From the NCBI GenBank assembly GCA_021773115.1, contig JAJFKS010000028.1, forward strand, positions 248,001 through 312,000: 64,000 nt of DNA, in the 5' to 3' direction. Position numbers and translations under genes: made by a program. The DNA is from Woeseiaceae bacterium. Lineage in GTDB: Bacteria; Pseudomonadota; Gammaproteobacteria; Steroidobacterales; Woeseiaceae. Of the stretch, positions 37,004 through 46,679 are shown piece after piece (position 1 is the first letter of the stretch; each line of letters opens with the position of its first letter). A model generated the notes under the pieces. It ran no database searches. It saw only the letters and a program-made list of their open reading frames with translations, and was not told the origin of the DNA.

Positions 37004-38023
37004 GTGATAAATATTGGTGTGATCGGATACGGGTATTGGGGCCCGAACTTGGTCAGAAACTTTGCGGAAACTCCAGGACTCCGCCTCGCGGCCGTTGCAG
37101 ACCTCAATCCCGATGCGCTAAAGACAGTTAAACGCCGTTTTCCGGCAGTCGAGGTTACTCAAGACTATACGGATCTACTGAATAATACGTCGATTGATGC
37201 AATAGCCGTTGCTACTCCGGTCAACACACACTTCGAACTCGGGATGGCCGCCCTGAAAGCCGGAAAGCACCTTTGGATTGAGAAGCCTATGACGCAGACC
37301 GCGGAGGAAGCCCGACGATTGGTCGATGAGGCAGAGAAACGGCAAAAAATACTGATAGTGGATCACACGTTCATCTACACCGGGGCGGTAAGAAAGATGG
37401 GCGAAATCATCAAGTCTGGTGACCTCGGGGACATCTATTACTATGATTCGATTCGCGTCAACCTCGGCCTGTTTCAACGAGATGTAAACGTAATTTCGGA
37501 CTTGGCGGTGCATGATTTTTCGATCCTCCAGTATCTTCTCGAAGAACATCCTGTCGCGATATCGGCAAGCGGCACAAATCATTTTCCCGGAACACCTGAA
37601 AACCTCGCTTTCGTGACGCTATTCTATGACTCTGGAGTCATAGCGCACACGAATGTGAGTTGGCTTGCGCCGGTAAAGGTTCGCCAAATTCTTATGGGCG
37701 GTAGCAAGAAAATGATCACCTACGATGACTTGCAACCAAGCGAAAAAATCAAGGTTTATGACAAAGGCGTCAGTTTTACCGACGATCCGGATGAAATACA
37801 GCAAATGCGGGTTGGTTACCGTACCGGCGACATGTGGGCCCCCCAATTGGACGGTGCCGAAGCTTTGAAGCTGGAATCTGAACATTTTGTTGACTGCATT
37901 CAAAATAGTGTGACGCCGCAAACCGACGGAGTTCTGGGGTCTCGTGTCGTTGAATTGATCGAAGCGGCGACACGATCGATGCAGAATCGTGGCGAAACAA
38001 TTCATATCGATATCCAGGAGTAG
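37004..38023 (+). CDS. Gfo/Idh/MocA-family sugar-nucleotide oxidoreductase
   Basis: This 339-residue NAD(P)-dependent dehydrogenase has the Rossmann motif GVIGYGYWGPN at the very N-terminus, the conserved EKPMT motif (HLWIEKPMTQT), and a C-terminal alpha/beta domain with SDLAVHDFSILQYL. Family members oxidise or reduce the 3-position of UDP-sugars before transamination. I place the start at GTG 37004, eight bases after AGGGAG; GTG 36995 and 36998 overlap that ribosome site. Five bases separate it from the aminotransferase. UDP-linked 3-keto sugar as product is an inference from the gene trio. Confidence 0.88.
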   Translation: MINIGVIGYGYWGPNLVRNFAETPGLRLAAVADLNPDALKTVKRRFPAVEVTQDYTDLLNNTSIDAIAVATPVNTHFELGMAALKAGKHLWIEKPMTQTAEEARRLVDEAEKRQKILIVDHTFIYTGAVRKMGEIIKSGDLGDIYYYDSIRVNLGLFQRDVNVISDLAVHDFSILQYLLEEHPVAISASGTNHFPGTPENLAFVTLFYDSGVIAHTNVSWLAPVKVRQILMGGSKKMITYDDLQPSEKIKVYDKGVSFTDDPDEIQQMRVGYRTGDMWAPQLDGAEALKLESEHFVDCIQNSVTPQTDGVLGSRVVELIEAATRSMQNRGETIHIDIQE

Positions 38024-38028
38024 CCGGC

Positions 38029-39147
38029 ATGATTCCATTCGTTGATTTGAAAGCACAATATTCCGGAATTCGCGAGGAAGTTAACGCAGCGATCCAGGGC
38101 ATTCTCGACTCGTGTCAATTCACATTGGGTAGCGAAGTTGCCGCATTTGAAGATGAGTTTGCCGCCTACTGTAATGTTCAAAATGCGGTGGGTGTAAATT
38201 CAGGTACCAGCGCATTGCACCTGGCTTTACTTGCTGCTGATATAGGGCCTGGTGACGAGGTAATCACGACACCGTTTACATTCGTGGCTACTGTCGCCTC
38301 CATATATTACTCCGGAGCGACGCCAGTGCTCGTGGATATCGATCCTCGTACTTTCAATATCGATCCGGAGAAAATTGAGGCGGCAATTACAGAGAAGACG
38401 AAAGCGATCATGCCGGTGCACCTCCACGGCCTGATGTCCGACATGGACCCGATTCTAGCAATCGCACGCAAACATAGTTTGCTAGTGATTGAGGACGCCG
38501 CGCAGGCGCACGGCGCAGAATACAAGAATCATCGCGCAGGACAAATGGGCGATATGGCATGTTTCAGTTTTTATCCCGGCAAGAACCTCGGTGCTTATGG
38601 CGAAGCCGGGATGGTCGTAACGGACAATCCGGAATACCTGCGCAAGCTACGTATGTTGCGAGATTGGGGTGCCGAGGTAAAGTACGAACATGTCCTGAAA
38701 GGTTATAACTACCGGATGGAGGGCATTCAGGGTGCTGTTCTTCGAGTCAAGCTGAAGTACATCGAGGAATGGACGGAAAGTCGCCGCGCCGCTGCATCCC
38801 ATTATGATCGATTTTTTGCCGGGAGCGGTTTAGTGACGCCCTACAGTTCGCCGGATTACCGCCACGTATATCACGTATATGCGATTCGAGTCTCGAACCG
38901 CGAGTTGTGTCAGAAATCGTTGCAGGAACAAAACATTCAGAATGGGATCCACTATCCGATCCCGGTGCACCTCTTACCGGCGTATTCGGACCTCGGGTAT
39001 AAATCCGGTGACTTCCCGCACGCGGAATTGGCGGCGAATGAAGTACTTTCATTGCCAATGTTCCCGGAGATCACGCGTGAGCAATGCCAAACGGTGGCGC
39101 AGGCTGTCAAGGATTCGGCACTTGCAGGCATCGCCAAGGTCTCGTGA
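38029..39147 (+). CDS. DegT/DnrJ/EryC1/StrS aminotransferase
   Basis: This 372-residue PLP-dependent sugar aminotransferase has NSGTSALHLAL for phosphate binding, VIEDAAQAHGAEYKNHRAG around the PLP-contacting Asp, and FSFYPGKNLGAYGEAG with the Schiff-base Lys near residue 188. It would convert the 3-keto sugar made by the preceding enzyme into an amino sugar, which the hexapeptide enzyme at 36457 then acetylates. Start ATG 38029. Its stop overlaps GTG 39144 of the next gene (GTGA). Confidence 0.92.
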   Translation: MIPFVDLKAQYSGIREEVNAAIQGILDSCQFTLGSEVAAFEDEFAAYCNVQNAVGVNSGTSALHLALLAADIGPGDEVITTPFTFVATVASIYYSGATPVLVDIDPRTFNIDPEKIEAAITEKTKAIMPVHLHGLMSDMDPILAIARKHSLLVIEDAAQAHGAEYKNHRAGQMGDMACFSFYPGKNLGAYGEAGMVVTDNPEYLRKLRMLRDWGAEVKYEHVLKGYNYRMEGIQGAVLRVKLKYIEEWTESRRAAASHYDRFFAGSGLVTPYSSPDYRHVYHVYAIRVSNRELCQKSLQEQNIQNGIHYPIPVHLLPAYSDLGYKSGDFPHAELAANEVLSLPMFPEITREQCQTVAQAVKDSALAGIAKVS

Positions 39148-39851
39148 CGCATCGCGTTATGCCAACAACGGAAAAGACGCTGGAGCGTGCAAACGAAAAA
39201 TTGCCATTACTAATTTTTCCGTTCAACGGTAACGGTATAGAGGCAGTTGACTGCGCGCACACATCGCATCGTGTCATCGGTTTCGTCGATGACGAAGAGG
39301 GCAAGTGGAACGCGAGATTCAATGGCATTTCCGTCACTGGGCGTGCGGCTCTTGCGGAGTTTTCAGAAAGTCAGGTATTGGCCGTACCGGGTAGTCCGAC
39401 GTCGTTTCGGATAAGGCAGCAGTTGATTGATGGACTGGAGATCAGGTCAGAAAGGTTCGCCACTGTAATTCATTGCGCAGCATCGATATCGCCATGTTCG
39501 ACGATAGGATTCAACTTTCTCGCCATGGCCGGGACAGTAGTAACGAGCAATGCGTCAATCGGCAATCATGTCTGCATATTGCCAAATTCGGTTGTGCACC
39601 ACGATGCAACAGTTGGAGATTGGACCCTGATTGGGTCCAATGTAAGTATTGCCGGCGGGGTTCGCGTTGGTGAAAACTGTTATATCGGAAGTGGCAGTAG
39701 CATCAAGAACGGGGTCGTGATCGGCGACGGGGCGTTGATCGGTTTAGGAAGTACTGTAATCTACGATGTGCCGGCCGGCGGGATTGTCGCGGGGAACCCA
39801 GCGCGCGAGATCTGCAAGCGATCAATTGGACCAGGGAATGAAGAAACATGA
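39144..39851 (+). CDS. NeuD-type sugar O/N-acetyltransferase
   Basis: This 235-residue protein has an N-terminal Rossmann-like part (LLIFPFNGNGIEAVDC, IGFVDDEEGKW) and a C-terminal hexapeptide helix (NVSIAGGVRVGENCYIGSGS, ending GIVAGNPAREI). That two-part layout is the NeuD/PglD family, which acetylates bacillosamine- or sialic-acid-type sugars. I use GTG 39144, which overlaps the previous stop; ATG 39159 is possible, and an earlier in-frame ATG at 39084 lies well inside the aminotransferase. Its own stop overlaps the next ATG. Confidence 0.82.
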   Translation: MTHRVMPTTEKTLERANEKLPLLIFPFNGNGIEAVDCAHTSHRVIGFVDDEEGKWNARFNGISVTGRAALAEFSESQVLAVPGSPTSFRIRQQLIDGLEIRSERFATVIHCAASISPCSTIGFNFLAMAGTVVTSNASIGNHVCILPNSVVHHDATVGDWTLIGSNVSIAGGVRVGENCYIGSGSSIKNGVVIGDGALIGLGSTVIYDVPAGGIVAGNPAREICKRSIGPGNEET

Positions 39852-40819
39852 AAATTGAAGGCTCGAATATACTTGTAACCGGCGGCTGTGGTCTGGTCGG
39901 TTCTACCACTATCGATATCCTGCTTAGGGATTATTCTCCTGCCCGAATCGCGATTCTTGACGATTTGAGTCGAGGAACGGAAAGTAATGTGGTGGATGCG
40001 CTTAAGGATCCGCGCGTTGAGTTGATCAAAGGCGATATTCGGGACGCAGACGTCGTGCGGAAATACACGGATGGAATGGATGCGGTCATTCACATGGCCA
40101 CATTAAGAATTACTGCCTGTGCGGAGGAACCTCGAGCTGCCCTTGAAGTTATGTGCGATGGCAGTTTCAACGTTCTCGAGGCAGCGCATTTAGCAGGCGT
40201 GAAGAAGGTTGTTACGGCTTCATCGGCGTCCATCTATGGTTTGGCGGATGTCTTCCCGACTGTGGAGGGACACCACCCATACAATAATCGCACGTTGTAT
40301 GGTGCTACGAAGATTTTCCTCGAAGGGCTACTTCGCTCCTTTAATGATATGTACGGGTTGCCGTATGTTGCTCTGCGTTATTTCAATGTTTACGGCCCGA
40401 GGGTAGACATTCACGGCAAGTACACGGAAGTACTGATCCGTTGGATGGAACGGATCGCGTCCGCTCAGGCTCCTTTGATCTTAGGCGACGGAACTCAGAC
40501 GATGGACTTCGTGTACATCGAGGATGTCGCACGGGCAAATATTTTGGCACTTGAATCGGAGCTCTGTGACGATGTTTTCAATATTGCCAGTGGCACCGAA
40601 ACCAGTCTGAACGATCTGGCAGCAGCGTTACTTAACGTGATGGGCTCTGATTTGCAGCCTGAGTATGGGCCTGAAAGGTCGGTCAACCCCGTGTCCAGGC
40701 GTCTGGCCGATACTGAAAATGCAGAGAAGAAACTCGGATTCAGGGCGACCGTTGGTCTGGAGGAAGGCCTTACCCAAATGGTCGCTTGGTGGCGTCGTCA
40801 AAAGGAAAAGCAGTCATGA
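39848..40819 (+). CDS. NAD-dependent sugar epimerase/dehydratase (extended SDR)
   Basis: This 323-residue protein has NILVTGGCGLVGSTT (cofactor loop), the catalytic SSASIYG Ser and the YGATK motif (NNRTLYGATKIFLEGLL), and LRYFNVYGPR typical of UDP-glucose 4-epimerase-like enzymes. It would set the stereochemistry of, or dehydrate, a nucleotide sugar for the adjacent aminotransferases. ATGA overlaps at both ends couple it to the NeuD-like gene before and the aminotransferase after. Confidence 0.9.
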   Translation: MKIEGSNILVTGGCGLVGSTTIDILLRDYSPARIAILDDLSRGTESNVVDALKDPRVELIKGDIRDADVVRKYTDGMDAVIHMATLRITACAEEPRAALEVMCDGSFNVLEAAHLAGVKKVVTASSASIYGLADVFPTVEGHHPYNNRTLYGATKIFLEGLLRSFNDMYGLPYVALRYFNVYGPRVDIHGKYTEVLIRWMERIASAQAPLILGDGTQTMDFVYIEDVARANILALESELCDDVFNIASGTETSLNDLAAALLNVMGSDLQPEYGPERSVNPVSRRLADTENAEKKLGFRATVGLEEGLTQMVAWWRRQKEKQS

Positions 40820-41955
40820 TTCCGATTGCGCAACCGGTTATGGGAGAGGCGGAAGCCGATGCCGCGCGCAGGGTGATCTTGAGTGGTTGGACCACGCAAG
40901 GCCCAGAGGTTGCAGCTTTCGAACAGGAATTCGCCGAGTTTGTCGGAGCGCCGCATGCATGTGCTGTCTCCAGTTGCACAACCGCACTTCATCTTGCGCT
41001 CCTGGTCGCGGGTATCCAGCCCGGTGATGAAGTAATTACGGTCAGCCACTCGTATATCGCGACGGCAAATGCGATCCGGTATTGCGGCGGCAAGCCGGTA
41101 TTCGTCGACATTTGTCCTGATACGTTCAATATTGACCCGTCACTGATTAAAAGATCTATAACGAAAAATACCAAGGCAATATTGTGTGTGCATCAAATGG
41201 GGATGCCCTGCGATTTGTCGGCAATTATCGAACTTGGGAAAAAGCATTCTATTCCGGTCATTGAGGACGCTGCCTGTGCGGCCGGTAGTGAAATCAAGTT
41301 TGATGAAGCTTGGGAGCGTATTGGCAAACCACATGGCGACCTGGCTTGCTTTTCCTTCCATCCCAGGAAGCTGGTGAATACCGGCGATGGTGGAATGATT
41401 ACAACTTCGAATGCAGAATGGGACCGTCAACTGCGTTTATTGCGTCAGCACGGCATGAGTGTTCCCGACACTGTACGCCACAGTGCCAAGCAGGTGACAT
41501 TCGAATCCTATCCAATAGTCGGATTCAACTACAGGATGACCGACATTCAGGCTGCAGTTGGCCGTGAACAATTGAAACGATTACCCAAAATAATCGAGGC
41601 GCGCAGGAGACTGGCAGACACCTACCGGACTTTGCTTGCAGCCGTACCCGACCTGATTTTACCGCCTGAGGGAGGCGACGTCCGCAGCAATTGGCAAAGC
41701 TATTGTGTTCGGCTGCCAGATCACTGCAACCAAACGGATGTCATGCAAAGCATGCTTGACCAGGGAATTTCGACGCGACGCGGAATCATGTGTAGCCACC
41801 GAGAGCCAGCGTATGCAGGTACGTCTGTCGATGGTGCGCTTGAGCATTCGGAGAGGGCGCAGGATCGCTGCATACTATTGCCCTTGTACCCGCAGATGAC
41901 GAGGTCCGACCAAGAGCAAGTGTGTAGCGCTTTGAAACAAGCTTGCTTGCCGTAA
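40816..41955 (+). CDS. DegT/DnrJ/EryC1/StrS aminotransferase (second)
   Basis: This 379-residue PLP enzyme has SSCTTALHLALL, VIEDAACAAGSEI and FSFHPRKLVNTGDGG with the catalytic Lys in the last. The N-terminus IPIAQPVMGEAEADA and SGWTTQGPEV are typical of perosamine/4-amino-sugar synthases. It is not closely similar to the first aminotransferase, so the locus makes at least two amino sugars or a diamino sugar. The start is ATG 40816 overlapping the epimerase stop; a GTG/ATG further upstream was rejected. Confidence 0.91.
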   Translation: MIPIAQPVMGEAEADAARRVILSGWTTQGPEVAAFEQEFAEFVGAPHACAVSSCTTALHLALLVAGIQPGDEVITVSHSYIATANAIRYCGGKPVFVDICPDTFNIDPSLIKRSITKNTKAILCVHQMGMPCDLSAIIELGKKHSIPVIEDAACAAGSEIKFDEAWERIGKPHGDLACFSFHPRKLVNTGDGGMITTSNAEWDRQLRLLRQHGMSVPDTVRHSAKQVTFESYPIVGFNYRMTDIQAAVGREQLKRLPKIIEARRRLADTYRTLLAAVPDLILPPEGGDVRSNWQSYCVRLPDHCNQTDVMQSMLDQGISTRRGIMCSHREPAYAGTSVDGALEHSERAQDRCILLPLYPQMTRSDQEQVCSALKQACLP

Positions 41956-41974
41956 AGCCCTCTGGCCCAATCGC

Positions 41975-43498
41975 GTGAGCAGATCATCCAGGATACTCAA
42001 GAATGTCGCGAGTAATTGGGTTGGCTTTGCAGTCAACGCGGCTGTAACTCTTGTTCTCACTCCCTTCATTTTGCGTGAACTCGGCGAAGCGCGATATGGA
42101 ATTTGGATACTGACGTCAAGTGTTATTGGTTATTATGGAATGCTCGACCTCGGATTCAGGGCCGGGGTTAATCAATACCTGACGCGAAGTATCGCCGTAC
42201 CCGATTTCGACCGCGCAAGCGATGTAATGAGCACCGCAGTGGTCGCCCTGTCCGGGCTCGGTATCGGGTTAGCAGTGGTCAGTTTAGGTGTCGCTTATAC
42301 CGTTCCAGAGATTTTTGATTTACCGGCAAATACCAGGCACGAAGCGTTCTGGTGCATTTTGATCGTTGGGTTTACCGCGTCAATCCAGTGCATACTTTCT
42401 CCTTTCTCAGCTGTTTTCGTTGCTGTACAGCGTTTTGATCTATCAAACATTATTGGAATTACGGCACGCCTTTCGATGGCGGTAGGCATTTACTTCGCGC
42501 TGAGTTCAGGATTCGGGTTGATTGGCGTAAGTATCGCGACTGGCTGCGGTACGATCCTTGATTATTCAGCAAGGTATTTCGTCGCGAGGCGACTTGTACC
42601 GCAGCTGGAATTATCGAGGCGTCGCTCCAGTCTCAATCAATTGCGGGATATTGGCTCGTTCGGCCTTTGGAATTTCCTCATTGAAGTGAGTCGTTACGTA
42701 TATATGCATCTGCAACCATTGTTGATAGCGATCATGCTGCCGATATCTGCAGTTGGATATTATGCGCTGGCGGCGGGTCTTTGGCAGCAGGTAAATGGCT
42801 TGTTCGGTCCCATAGGCCAGGTTCTGTATCCTGCAGCCGCAGGAATGGACGTAAGGGGGGAGCGTGATGCGTTGCGGCGATTGTACTCCGATGGCTCGCG
42901 TTTACTACTGCTCGTAGTTATTCCAGCGGTTTTGGTTGCGTTTTTCTGGGCCGAAGATTTCTATCGACTCTGGATCGGCGAGAAGTATATTGTCGGGGAC
43001 GAGTATTCTTCAGTCGCGCTATTGCTTCAGATCCTGTTGGTCGGCACCGTTCTGTCTTACTCATCGAACGTGGCCGGACAAATCTTATTAGCTGGCGGAT
43101 TTATAAGATCGCTGGCACTGGTACAGATTTCCGGCGCGGCAATAAATCTGACGGCCAGCCTCCTGTTAATTAGTAATTTTCAACTCATAGGTGTAGCTCT
43201 CGCCAGTGTTTTTGCAGTAGTGGCCGTTGATGTGATCGGAATCCCTATTTTGCTCGCACGACATGTGGGTATGAGTGTTCGTTCATTCATTATCGCTTCC
43301 TGGTCCAGGCTTGCGATTGTATCTATTCTTCTGCTGTTGCTATTTCCGGCGATCAGGGAGTTTGGAAACATTGATGGCTGGAGGACCTTGTTGATACATG
43401 GTTTTGTTGCTGGCTTTACGGGATTACTGGTCGTCTTCGTTTTTGGGTTAAAACCTGAAGAGAGGCAGTATTTCAGGAAACTGCGTACCGGTAAATAG
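41975..43498 (+). CDS. Wzx-like polysaccharide flippase (MATE/MVF superfamily)
   Basis: This 507-residue membrane protein has about 12-14 hydrophobic helices spread over its whole length. The N-terminus SSRILKNVASNWVGFAVNAA with early charged residues, and the ELGEARYGIWILTSSVIGYYG loop, are characteristic of O-antigen/teichoic-type flippases. It should move the lipid-linked repeat unit across the inner membrane. Start GTG 41975, nineteen bases after the aminotransferase stop. It is the only flippase in the window, which suggests a Wzx/Wzy-type route with the ligase-like protein at 25314. Confidence 0.88.
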   Translation: MSRSSRILKNVASNWVGFAVNAAVTLVLTPFILRELGEARYGIWILTSSVIGYYGMLDLGFRAGVNQYLTRSIAVPDFDRASDVMSTAVVALSGLGIGLAVVSLGVAYTVPEIFDLPANTRHEAFWCILIVGFTASIQCILSPFSAVFVAVQRFDLSNIIGITARLSMAVGIYFALSSGFGLIGVSIATGCGTILDYSARYFVARRLVPQLELSRRRSSLNQLRDIGSFGLWNFLIEVSRYVYMHLQPLLIAIMLPISAVGYYALAAGLWQQVNGLFGPIGQVLYPAAAGMDVRGERDALRRLYSDGSRLLLLVVIPAVLVAFFWAEDFYRLWIGEKYIVGDEYSSVALLLQILLVGTVLSYSSNVAGQILLAGGFIRSLALVQISGAAINLTASLLLISNFQLIGVALASVFAVVAVDVIGIPILLARHVGMSVRSFIIASWSRLAIVSILLLLLFPAIREFGNIDGWRTLLIHGFVAGFTGLLVVFVFGLKPEERQYFRKLRTGK

Positions 43499-43523
43499 TG
43501 GTCGATACTCGATCATCGATTGA

Positions 43524-45203
43524 ATGGGTTGTGAGAAAAACTTGTCTGATAATAGCGACTTCGATACCGAGACAACTGCCTTTCTGCGCTTGTGCAGCGA
43601 GCATTATGATCAACTAGTAGATCATCTATCTTATGTGCGACGGCGGACGAGCGCAGAAGCGACGGCTAGCTGGCTGGAATTGATAGCCGGCTTTGCTGGA
43701 ATGCATCATCCAGGACGATTTTCGGACGGGTCAATCGACAATGTCGCGATTGAGCTTGGTAGTGAATTGGGTCCGGCAAGGAGTGCGATACCAGGGCCGC
43801 TTTTCTGCGGTAATTCAGAAAGGAAAAACGCGAAACCTCGATTCCGGGTTGTGCATGTCGTTACGATTGCCCTCGAGATAAGCGGATATACAAAGATGCT
43901 GGCGCGTTGGATTCGGAAGGACCCGGACTCGCGGCATTCCTTAATATTGACTCGACAAGGAAGCACGCCAATCCCCGCGGGTCTCGTCGCCGCTATCGAC
44001 GCATCCGGCGGGCAAATAATTGCATTTTCCGATGAAAGCCCAATTCTCGAAAGGGCGGCATGGCTAAGAGCTGTTGCCGCGGGGCTCGGCGATTTCGCAA
44101 TCATGCATTTGATTCCGGATGACATAATTCCGGCCATCGCGTTTTCTGACCAGACAAATATTCCAATCGCATTTGTTAATCTTGCCGACCAGTGCTTTTG
44201 GTTGGGCAGCGGAGTCTCTGACGCGATAATTAACCTTCGGGATATCAGTTTTGCTGCGAATCAAGAGTTGCGATTCACAAGGAATAACTTGTCAGTTCTT
44301 ATTCCTCTGGATGATGTCGGGGACATGTCGAGAGCGAACGCTCGAAAAGCCTTGGGAATATCAGATGCGTGCACGATGTTGCTTACGGTAGGGCGGGCTG
44401 TTAAATACTCGCCATCGGGTCGCCAGAATTTCTTTCAAACCGTGGATGATATTCTGGCGGCGAACGCGCAAGCGGAACTATATATTGTTGGGGTTGGAGA
44501 GGACGACCACGTTGGGAATATCAACTATCGTTGCCGTGACCGAATGCACTTTGTCGGTCCAGTTGCGGATGCGACCCTTTACCAGGTGGCTGCGGATATT
44601 TATCTTGAAGGTTTTCCGTTCGGCTCGCAAACTGCGCTTCTCGAAGCCGTATTACCGGGAAGACCCTGCGTGCGTGCGGTGGCCCCGCGATCTCCTTTAC
44701 TAGCGGCAAGTGATATAGCTTTGGATGGAGTCGCAATGGTTCCATGCGACGAGCAAGCTTACATTGACCAGACTAGCCAGTTCGTAACCGAGGAGGTGAC
44801 CAGGGAGGAGGTGGGTTCTGAATTGCGAAAGCGGGTTCTACTCCATCATGTCGAAGAAAACTGGGGCGCCGAGCTTTATAGGACCTACGACGCAATTTCC
44901 AAGATCAAGCACCAACCGTGTAGTATTCCAGTGACGGTCGGGTCCGCGCGAACCGTTGATCTTGCGATTAGCGAATATCACAAAACACGCTTCCGGGATC
45001 CTATTACCGAGTCGTTGATGCAGACACTCATTCAACGAAGTATTCTGGATGCGGCTTTTTCTCTGCGGCAGCGCAACCATTATCGCGACTCGCTTAGCTT
45101 TGCGAGGTTAGCAAATGCCAAAACCGGATGGAGCGCCTATTCGTTGGCTTTCGTAATTAAGTTGTTGCCGCACTATATTGTCAACAAGATCTCAAATCGG
45201 TGA
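43524..45203 (+). CDS. large GT-B-like glycosyltransferase
   Basis: This 559-residue protein has an N-terminal helical domain of about 105 residues, then a GT-B core from FRVVHVVTIALEISGYTKM. The core includes TMLLTVGRAVKYSPSGRQNF, AELYIVGVGEDDHVG and IYLEGFPFGSQTALLEAVLP, the last with the E-x7-E-like nucleotide site. A 110-residue C-terminal helical tail follows. The extra domains are unusual for GT4 enzymes. It lies 25 bases after the flippase gene and 61 bases before the next glycosyltransferase. Substrate unknown. Confidence 0.72.
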   Translation: MGCEKNLSDNSDFDTETTAFLRLCSEHYDQLVDHLSYVRRRTSAEATASWLELIAGFAGMHHPGRFSDGSIDNVAIELGSELGPARSAIPGPLFCGNSERKNAKPRFRVVHVVTIALEISGYTKMLARWIRKDPDSRHSLILTRQGSTPIPAGLVAAIDASGGQIIAFSDESPILERAAWLRAVAAGLGDFAIMHLIPDDIIPAIAFSDQTNIPIAFVNLADQCFWLGSGVSDAIINLRDISFAANQELRFTRNNLSVLIPLDDVGDMSRANARKALGISDACTMLLTVGRAVKYSPSGRQNFFQTVDDILAANAQAELYIVGVGEDDHVGNINYRCRDRMHFVGPVADATLYQVAADIYLEGFPFGSQTALLEAVLPGRPCVRAVAPRSPLLAASDIALDGVAMVPCDEQAYIDQTSQFVTEEVTREEVGSELRKRVLLHHVEENWGAELYRTYDAISKIKHQPCSIPVTVGSARTVDLAISEYHKTRFRDPITESLMQTLIQRSILDAAFSLRQRNHYRDSLSFARLANAKTGWSAYSLAFVIKLLPHYIVNKISNR

Positions 45204-45264
45204 GAGATGATAGATTTCGCCATCTGAATTACGGAAGCGATATGTCGGAAATGAAAAGATACCG

Positions 45265-46500
45265 ATGAGTTCTGGAAGAAAATCATGTGAGTTCGTATCC
45301 AGTCGGGCTGCAGCTTCCGAGGTCAGGCCTGGGTTTTTGATCACGCTGCCTTGGGATATTCGACGACCGGGAGGCGTCACGAACGTCGCAAGCAACGTGG
45401 GTCGTGAGTTGGCGGCCGGAAGTGTCGTCCGGCCGGTATTTCTTGTGATTGACTGGGATACAGAGGGCATTCGTGAGGATCATTTTCATGGAATTCCACT
45501 TATTCATGGACGTCTGGACTGTCCGTTGAGCGAACCAAGGCCCGCGCGTTCGCTGGTCGCATTCATACTTCGACTTCCTGGGAACTTGCGCCGATGGTCC
45601 AAGGTACTTAAGAGATTGAATGTTAGATTCGTCAATATGCACTATCCAGATTTGACCGGACTACTTTTCGTGATTATGCGAAAACTGGGTCTGTTCAACG
45701 GAGCACTTATTTTGTCGTTCCATGGTTTGGATGTTGAGGCGGTGAGGTCGCACGGAGTTTTCGGTAAGTTGTTGTGGCGATATCTTCTGAATAACAGTGA
45801 TCGGATTGTAACGTGTTCCGCCGATCTCGCCACTCGATTGAAATTAGCGGCACCCTACATTACGACTGGCATTGAAGTTATTCACAACGGTATTGATGAA
45901 GAAGAATTTCGAACGGAATCTTTACGGGTAGCGGATCCAATTGCTGACCGTGACCCCTATATATTGAACGTTGCGACTTTCGAGCGAAAAAAGGGGCAGG
46001 ATGTTTTGTTGGACGCGTTCTTCGCTCTGGATCAGAGGTTTTCGGAGTATCAGCTAATCTTGGTAGGGGCAGACGGTCTGTTCCTGGACGATATTCGCAC
46101 GAGGATCGACAATGAAGATACAGAGGCGGGAAGGAAAGTCAGCATAGTTATTGACGCACCTCACAGTACAGTGCTTGAAATCATGGCGGGCGCTTCAATA
46201 TTCGTGCTCCCATCCCGTGCCGAACCATTCGGGATCGTGTTACTCGAAGCTGGATTGTCGTCGGTACCCGTCATTGCAAGCCGGATCGGGGGGATTCCGG
46301 AAATCATCACGCATGACGAGAATGGAATTCTAGTGGAGCCAGATAATGTCCAGGAATTACGAATTGCGCTTGAAATGTTGCTGTCAAACACGGCGGTGGG
46401 CACGACTCTTGCCGCGCAACATTATCAACGGGTGGTCGAGCGTTTCACATGGAAGTCCTGTGCATCGAAATACACGGACTTGATCGGCAAGGTACCTTAA
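45265..46500 (+). CDS. GT4-family glycosyltransferase
   Basis: This 411-residue GT-B enzyme has LPWDIRRPGGVTNVASNV (N-terminal glycine loop), VIHNGIDEEEF linker, ILNVATFERKKGQDVLLDAF and SRAEPFGIVLLEAGLSSVP (the E-x7-E motif). ATG 45265 is the only plausible in-frame start before the first conserved strand. It is the last gene of the 36457-46500 + strand run. The 179 bases after its stop hold a sigma-54-like promoter for the next gene. Confidence 0.88.
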   Translation: MSSGRKSCEFVSSRAAASEVRPGFLITLPWDIRRPGGVTNVASNVGRELAAGSVVRPVFLVIDWDTEGIREDHFHGIPLIHGRLDCPLSEPRPARSLVAFILRLPGNLRRWSKVLKRLNVRFVNMHYPDLTGLLFVIMRKLGLFNGALILSFHGLDVEAVRSHGVFGKLLWRYLLNNSDRIVTCSADLATRLKLAAPYITTGIEVIHNGIDEEEFRTESLRVADPIADRDPYILNVATFERKKGQDVLLDAFFALDQRFSEYQLILVGADGLFLDDIRTRIDNEDTEAGRKVSIVIDAPHSTVLEIMAGASIFVLPSRAEPFGIVLLEAGLSSVPVIASRIGGIPEIITHDENGILVEPDNVQELRIALEMLLSNTAVGTTLAAQHYQRVVERFTWKSCASKYTDLIGKVP

Positions 46501-46590
46501 TTGACGAACTTCACGAAGATTGTCGATTTATTTTACGACGGTAGCGCAGCGTAATTCTTAAGGGGTTGAAAATGTTGGGTTTCGCGAATC

Positions 46591-46606
46591 TGGCTCGAAA
46601 ATTGCT
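46591..46606 (+). promoter_or_regulatory. candidate sigma-54 promoter
   Basis: TGGCTCGAAAATTGCT matches the -24/-12 consensus TGGCACG-N4-TTGCW at all but one position, with correct GG to GC spacing. It lies 74 bases before ATG 46680, giving an untranslated leader of about 60 bases with a GGAG site at 46669. Sigma-54 with the PrsK/PrsR pair is known to control PEP-CTERM genes in several XrtA bacteria, so this fits the locus; binding is not shown. Confidence 0.5.
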
Positions 46607-46679
46607 GGATTATGCAAACACACGTGCAACAAAGTTTGCTCGAGGATCGTCGGAAGCAAACGTTTTTGAGGAGCCCATA